This document shows positions 7,554 through 10,937 of a stretch of DNA of 10,937 bases, in pieces; the stretch's first letter is position 1, and every line of letters begins with the position of its first letter. The translations under genes and the position numbers were made by a program. The stretch comes from Acidobacteriota bacterium (GTDB lineage Bacteria; Acidobacteriota; Terriglobia; Terriglobales; Acidobacteriaceae). Location: assembly GCA_025353435.1 (NCBI GenBank), contig JANXQR010000178.1, positions 1 to 10,937 on the forward strand, in the 5' to 3' direction. The notes beneath the pieces are model-generated. The model was not told the DNA's origin. It was given only the letters and a program-made list of their open reading frames with translations, and did not search any database.

Positions 7554-7672
7554 GGACGATCCCCTGCAATACTTCAGAATAAAAAGCTGCGATGCCCCGA
7601 TTCTAACCGAGCGGGGTCTTTGATCCGTGGCAATGTGGCAGGCCAAAACTGGTGTAGCATACATTCAATTGG
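7554..7672. promoter_or_regulatory. Divergent intergenic region between hom and the small secreted-protein gene
   Basis: Promoters for both flanking genes should lie in these 119 bases. On the minus strand TAGAAT (within CTCGGTTAGAATCGG, about 7597-7611) resembles a -10 box and TTGCCA an upstream -35 box, but they are about 22 nt apart, too far for a standard promoter. CCCCG at 7595-7599 and CGGGG at 7611-7615 can pair around a short loop. I see no clear riboswitch or threonine/methionine leader peptide. Confidence 0.35.
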
Positions 7673-8032
7673 ATGAGACGAGGCTTCTCCATTTCGCTGG
7701 TTCTTCTCTTCTTGCTCGCCCCTTTAGCTATTTGGCTGCCGGGCGCGGACGAGTCGAACCTTCCGATGTGCTGCCGCCGCCATGGCAACCACCATTGTGC
7801 TGCGTCAGAAGGAGCGGGGAGTTCCACGGATGGTACGCATTCGATTGGAGCGCCTGCCCACTGCCCGTCCTATACCGCTTCCTCGCCGGCCACTCTCGCA
7901 GCCTACCTGCTGCCTGAGCCGCCGGCAGCGAAGGCCCTCCGGCAGGAATTGGTCGCCGCTCTGACCTCATCCATGTCGGTTGCGGCCTCGCCGCGCCCCC
8001 TCGCCGACCGCGGGCCACCCTCCGCCTCCTAA
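7673..8032 (+). CDS. Small secreted protein with CCRRHGNHHC motif (putative metal binder)
   Basis: This encodes a 119-residue protein. It begins MRRGF followed by a long hydrophobic stretch (about residues 5-23), which looks like a Sec signal peptide or membrane anchor. Just after it comes CCRRHGNHHC at residues 33-42, with Cys33, Cys34, His37, His40, His41 and Cys42 packed into ten residues, then AHCP at 62-65. The remainder is low-complexity Ala/Ser/Pro/Thr. The motif strongly suggests metal or haem binding in the periplasm or outer envelope. I associate this motif type with small unnamed proteins of acidobacteria, from memory and unchecked. No Shine-Dalgarno site is visible before the ATG. 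It lies 107 nt upstream of, and on the same strand as, the receptor gene, so a shared role is plausible. A non-coding origin is possible but the signal-peptide-plus-motif order argues against it. Confidence 0.62.
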   Translation: MRRGFSISLVLLFLLAPLAIWLPGADESNLPMCCRRHGNHHCAASEGAGSSTDGTHSIGAPAHCPSYTASSPATLAAYLLPEPPAAKALRQELVAALTSSMSVAASPRPLADRGPPSAS

Positions 8033-8080
8033 ATCCATTCGTTCCAAATTTGCACATCCGAACGACGCCATCCCTTCCCG

Positions 8081-8094
8081 GCAGCTTCGGCTGT
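8081..8094 (+). other. UUCG-tetraloop hairpin upstream of the receptor gene
   Basis: CAGC (8082-8085) and GCTG (8090-8093) enclose TTCG, giving the exceptionally stable C(UUCG)G tetraloop, with a flanking G-U pair at 8081/8094. No U-run follows directly. It may separate or stabilise the transcripts of the small secreted-protein gene and the receptor gene. Downstream, TTTATAT at 8106-8112 could be part of a receptor promoter, without a clear -35 box. Confidence 0.4.
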
Positions 8095-8139
8095 GGTGGC
8101 CATACTTTATATCGCTCTTAATTCGGTGAGGTCACGCAT

Positions 8140-10449
8140 ATGCGCCGTCTTGTCACATTTATTTTGCTGTTGCCTTTGTCTGCGGCTCTGCCCGCATATG
8201 CCACCGTGTTCGCAACCGTTCATGGAGTCGTTCACGATCCGCAGCACCGGCCCGTCGCCGGCGCACACGTCCTGTTGAATGCGGCCAGTTCGGCCTTCTC
8301 ATTGCACTCTGAGACAGGTAAAGACGGAGAGTTCGCGATTCCGGAAGCGCCCATCGGCTTGTACATGCTCAGCATTGAGGCAAACGGCTTTGAGACATTC
8401 ACCGAATCGCTTTCCCTGTCTTCCGGCACAAACCCTGTCGTCCACGTCGCACTTTCGGTAGGCTCCGCAACCGTCTCGGTCCAGGTGCACGCGCTCGATG
8501 GCGCCAACGTGACGACCGATTCCGTCACGCCCACCACTCTCGTCACACGTGCTGACATTGATGAGACTCCCGGCGCTAGCCGCACTCTCGGCATGCAAAT
8601 GATCACCGACTTCGTGCCAGGTGCCTACATGTCGCACGACATGCTACACATCGATGGCGGCCATCAGACAAGCTGGCTTCTCGATGGGGTTGCGATTCCC
8701 AACACCAAGATTGCGTCAAACGTCGGCCCGCAGATCGATCCCAAAGACATTGATTCTCTCGAAGTGCAGAGCGGCAGTTATTCCTCTGACGTTGGCGACC
8801 GCACTTACGGAGCATTCAACGTACTGCCGCGCAATGGATTCGAACGCAATCGCGATGCAGAATTGCGCCTGACCGGCGGAAACTTCTACGCCGGTGAAGC
8901 GGAACTCTCCTTCGGCGATCACTCCGCTGAAACGGCCTGGTACGCTAGCGTGACTGGCGCGCGTTCCAACTACGGCCTGGAAACGCCGATCCCCAACGTC
9001 TATCACGATGCCACCAACTCGGGTAGCGGCTTCGTATCGCTGATCCGCAATCAGACCGCCAACGATCAGCTACGAGTGACCGCGCAATATCGTCAGGACT
9101 TTTTTCAGATTCCTTACGACCCCAATGCAGATGACTATGAGTGTGTGTCCGGCTACTACTGCTCTGCCAGCTTGCGCGACGGCCAGACCGAGCGCGATGC
9201 ATTCCTGATCACTAACTGGGTGCACACGTTTTCGCCCAAGGCAATCCTGTCGGTTGCGCCTTTCTACCACTTCAACCAGGCGGACTATGACTCGCCCGCA
9301 AAGGACCAGCCGGTTGCCACCACCTGGCACCAGACCTCCAACTACGGCGGTGGCCAAGCCGACTTCCGTGGCGACTTCAAGCACAACGACTTCTCGGCTG
9401 GCCTCTACTCCTTTTATCAAGGGGAAAACGACCTCTTCGGCGTCGCGGCTGACGGTCAATGTCTCACCGCAACATCGCCGTGCAATACAACCGGCACCGC
9501 CGACGGCGGCCTCGTCGAATTCTACTTCTCAGATCATCTCCACATCGGCCAGTACGTAACCCTGCTTGGCGGCGAGCGTATTTCCATCTTCCGCGCCGCG
9601 CTCAACGAAACAGCCGTCTATCCACGCATCGGCGCGACAGTCGAAATCCCGCGTCTTCATTGGGTATTGCGTGGCTTCTACGGCCACTTCTTCCAGCCCG
9701 CGCCGCTTCAGACCGTTTCAGCGTCCGTTCTGAACTATGCGTCCAACTTGCCCAATGGCGAGAACACATTTACGCCGGTGCCATCAGAGCGCGACGAGGA
9801 GCACCAGTTCGGCATTCAAATACCCTTCAAGGGCTGGCTCCTCGACGTCTCGAACGTCAAGAACCGCGTCAATAATTTCCTTGACCACTCCAACCTCGGC
9901 GAATCGAACATGTACTTCCCCATCGCCGTCGATGGCGCTTTGGTCCGCTCCTGGGACATGACACTTCGTTCGCCGCGACTCGCGCGCATCGGCAATTTCC
10001 ATCTCACTTACGCAAACCAGATCGCTGAGCAGCGTGGCGCCATAAAGGGCGGCTTCACGTGCAGTCTGCCCGGCGATCCAGCCTGCAATCCCGACGACAA
10101 CTCTTACGAGCCCGTCGACCACGACCAGCGCCACACGCTGAACACGGGCTTCACCGCCAGCCTGCCCACGCATACGTGGTTCGCCACAAATGTCTACTAC
10201 GGCTCTGGCTTCGTGAACGGACTGGCTGGTTCCGGTGTTGGCCCTTACCAGGGAAACTACCTCCCGGTCCACACCACCTTTGATGTTTCGGCCGGTCACA
10301 GCCTAGGGGACCGATTGAAGGTCTCAGCGAGCATAGTGAATGTCACCAATCACCGCGCACTCACCGATAACTCTGTCACCATCGGCGGATTCCACTACAA
10401 CGATCCGCGTATGATCTCGGCAGAACTCCGCTATCGTTTCCACTTCTGA
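8140..10449 (+). CDS. TonB-dependent-receptor-like outer-membrane protein with carboxypeptidase-regulatory-like N-terminus
   Basis: This encodes a 769-residue outer-membrane beta-barrel transporter. A signal peptide ends after AYA (residue 21). A carboxypeptidase-regulatory-like beta-sandwich domain follows (about 25-108: VHGVVHDPQHRPVAGAHV, then GKDGEFAIPEAPIGLY). A plug domain occupies about 130-235 (LHIDGGHQTSWLLDGVAIPN, DIDSLEVQSGSYSSDVGD, YGAFNVLPR). The remainder is barrel, ending in RYRFHF with the terminal Phe expected for Bam-mediated insertion. I see no clear TonB box. Its only six cysteines form three tight pairs (335/341, 441/448, 641/649) in polar stretches likely to be surface loops. 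It is shorter than the 1000-plus-residue receptors of this domain type common in acidobacteria. The ATG at 8140 has GGTGAGG 8 nt upstream. The small Cys/His protein gene precedes it, hinting at metal or metal-complex import, which is inference; the substrate is unknown. Confidence 0.88.
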   Translation: MRRLVTFILLLPLSAALPAYATVFATVHGVVHDPQHRPVAGAHVLLNAASSAFSLHSETGKDGEFAIPEAPIGLYMLSIEANGFETFTESLSLSSGTNPVVHVALSVGSATVSVQVHALDGANVTTDSVTPTTLVTRADIDETPGASRTLGMQMITDFVPGAYMSHDMLHIDGGHQTSWLLDGVAIPNTKIASNVGPQIDPKDIDSLEVQSGSYSSDVGDRTYGAFNVLPRNGFERNRDAELRLTGGNFYAGEAELSFGDHSAETAWYASVTGARSNYGLETPIPNVYHDATNSGSGFVSLIRNQTANDQLRVTAQYRQDFFQIPYDPNADDYECVSGYYCSASLRDGQTERDAFLITNWVHTFSPKAILSVAPFYHFNQADYDSPAKDQPVATTWHQTSNYGGGQADFRGDFKHNDFSAGLYSFYQGENDLFGVAADGQCLTATSPCNTTGTADGGLVEFYFSDHLHIGQYVTLLGGERISIFRAALNETAVYPRIGATVEIPRLHWVLRGFYGHFFQPAPLQTVSASVLNYASNLPNGENTFTPVPSERDEEHQFGIQIPFKGWLLDVSNVKNRVNNFLDHSNLGESNMYFPIAVDGALVRSWDMTLRSPRLARIGNFHLTYANQIAEQRGAIKGGFTCSLPGDPACNPDDNSYEPVDHDQRHTLNTGFTASLPTHTWFATNVYYGSGFVNGLAGSGVGPYQGNYLPVHTTFDVSAGHSLGDRLKVSASIVNVTNHRALTDNSVTIGGFHYNDPRMISAELRYRFHF

Positions 10450-10470
10450 TCAAAAAGCACACAAAACAAT

Positions 10471-10508
10471 GCCCGCGGGGCCGAGAGCAATCTCTCGAAT
10501 CCGCGGGC
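10471..10508. terminator. Bidirectional intrinsic terminator between the receptor gene and mrp
   Basis: The outer arms GCCCGCGG (10471-10478) and CCGCGGGC (10501-10508) are perfectly complementary. Inside them CGAGAG (10482-10487) and CTCTCG (10492-10497) form a second perfect stem capped by CAAT. Read on the minus strand, the hairpin is followed by ATTGTTTTGTG and a later TTTTT, so it should stop transcription from the mrp gene; it may also stop the converging receptor transcript. Nearer the mrp stop, 10548-10562 can form a smaller, bulged hairpin with a UUCG loop. Confidence 0.72.
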
Positions 10509-10565
10509 GAATGCACGTCTATGCGTTTTTACGCCGAAGGCAGTCAGCCACACCGAAGGTGGTTC

Positions 10566-10937
10566 TTAGCTGATTTCGATTACGTCGCTGGCTGCAGCCG
10601 CTGCGGCTTCCGCACGCACCATTAGCTTCTGCGCTGCGTCGTAGAACGCTGTGGCCTGAGGGCTCTTGGGACCGGCAAGCGTCACCGGCAGCCCACGATC
10701 ACCGCCCTCGCGAATGGCAGGAATCAATTCAATCGAGCCAAGAAACGGAATGTTGAATTGCTGAGCAGTGCGCTCGGCTCCACCCCTCGAGAAGATGTCG
10801 ATGACCTCGTGGCAATGCGGGCACGTGAAGTAGCTCATGTTCTCGACAATGCCGAGGACCTCCACATTCACCTGCGCAAACATCTCCAGAGCCTTGCGCG
10901 CGTCCTGCAGGCTCACATCGCTCGGCGTCGACACCAC
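10566..10937 (-). CDS. Mrp/ApbC-family iron-sulfur cluster carrier ATPase (C-terminal part)
   Basis: This is the last 123 residues of a P-loop ATPase whose 5' end lies beyond the right edge of the window, so the GTG at 10937 is internal and not a start. It reads VSTPSDVSLQDARKALEMF, then VLGIVENMSYFTCPHC, both strongly typical of the Mrp/NBP35 (ApbC) family. CPHC (fragment residues 39-42) is the CxxC that holds a bridging 4Fe-4S cluster between two subunits. GGAERTAQQFNIPFLGSIEL and AIREGGDRGLPV are the expected following blocks. The tail is a short Ala-rich extension ending DVIEIS. The Walker A motif is off the window. The protein would store and pass Fe-S clusters to apo-enzymes in the cytoplasm. 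It converges with the receptor gene, separated by 116 nt holding a terminator, so no functional link to the receptor is implied. Confidence 0.93.
   Translation of the reverse strand: MVSTPSDVSLQDARKALEMFAQVNVEVLGIVENMSYFTCPHCHEVIDIFSRGGAERTAQQFNIPFLGSIELIPAIREGGDRGLPVTLAGPKSPQATAFYDAAQKLMVRAEAAAAAASDVIEIS

Noticed and set aside
7525..7607. 9-bp direct repeat GATTCTAAC at 7525 and 7599
   Set aside because: Only two copies, one inside the hom coding region, with no symmetric partner. Chance occurrence is likely.
1..10937. CRISPR arrays, tRNA/rRNA genes, insertion sequences, phage or toxin-antitoxin genes
   Set aside because: I saw no regularly spaced repeats, cloverleaf sequences, transposase motifs or terminal inverted repeats on either strand.

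Overview
The window looks like chromosomal DNA from a Gram-negative, GC-rich bacterium, most likely an acidobacterium (Terriglobia/Acidobacteriaceae type). This is an inference. It rests on an outer-membrane TonB-type receptor that begins with a carboxypeptidase-regulatory-like domain, a small secreted protein with a CCRRHGNHHC motif of a kind I associate with acidobacterial genomes, a secreted GH78 rhamnosidase paired with a LacI regulator, and ordinary housekeeping genes with GTG starts. No database search was possible.

Layout. (1) 1-2249, minus strand: a phosphate-uptake operon transcribed pstC - pstA - pstB, with pstB running off the left edge after 30 codons. PstC and PstA form the membrane channel and PstB is the ATPase; the phosphate-binding protein PstS is not in the window. 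(2) 2364-5960, plus strand: a secreted GH78 alpha-L-rhamnosidase followed by a LacI-type regulator. They are separated by 90 nt that contain an 11-bp stem-loop. The pair is plausibly a small rhamnoside-utilisation unit, divergent from pstC. (3) 6012-7553, minus strand: homoserine dehydrogenase (threonine/methionine biosynthesis) followed by a 68-residue Cys/His-rich, probably zinc-binding protein. (4) 7673-10449, plus strand: a small secreted Cys/His-motif protein and a TonB-dependent-receptor-like outer-membrane protein, possibly one transcription unit, with a UUCG-capped hairpin between them. (5) 10566-10937, minus strand: the C-terminal part of an Mrp/ApbC-type P-loop ATPase that carries Fe-S clusters. 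It converges on the receptor gene across a strong hairpin terminator.

Most of the window is recognisable core or accessory metabolism. I see no CRISPR array, tRNA, rRNA, insertion sequence or phage gene. The least explained parts are the CCRRHGNHHC protein with its receptor neighbour, the three closely spaced cysteine pairs of that receptor, the small zinc-ribbon-like protein, the symmetric stem-loop before the LacI gene, and a Glu/Asp-to-Gly change in a conserved loop of homoserine dehydrogenase.
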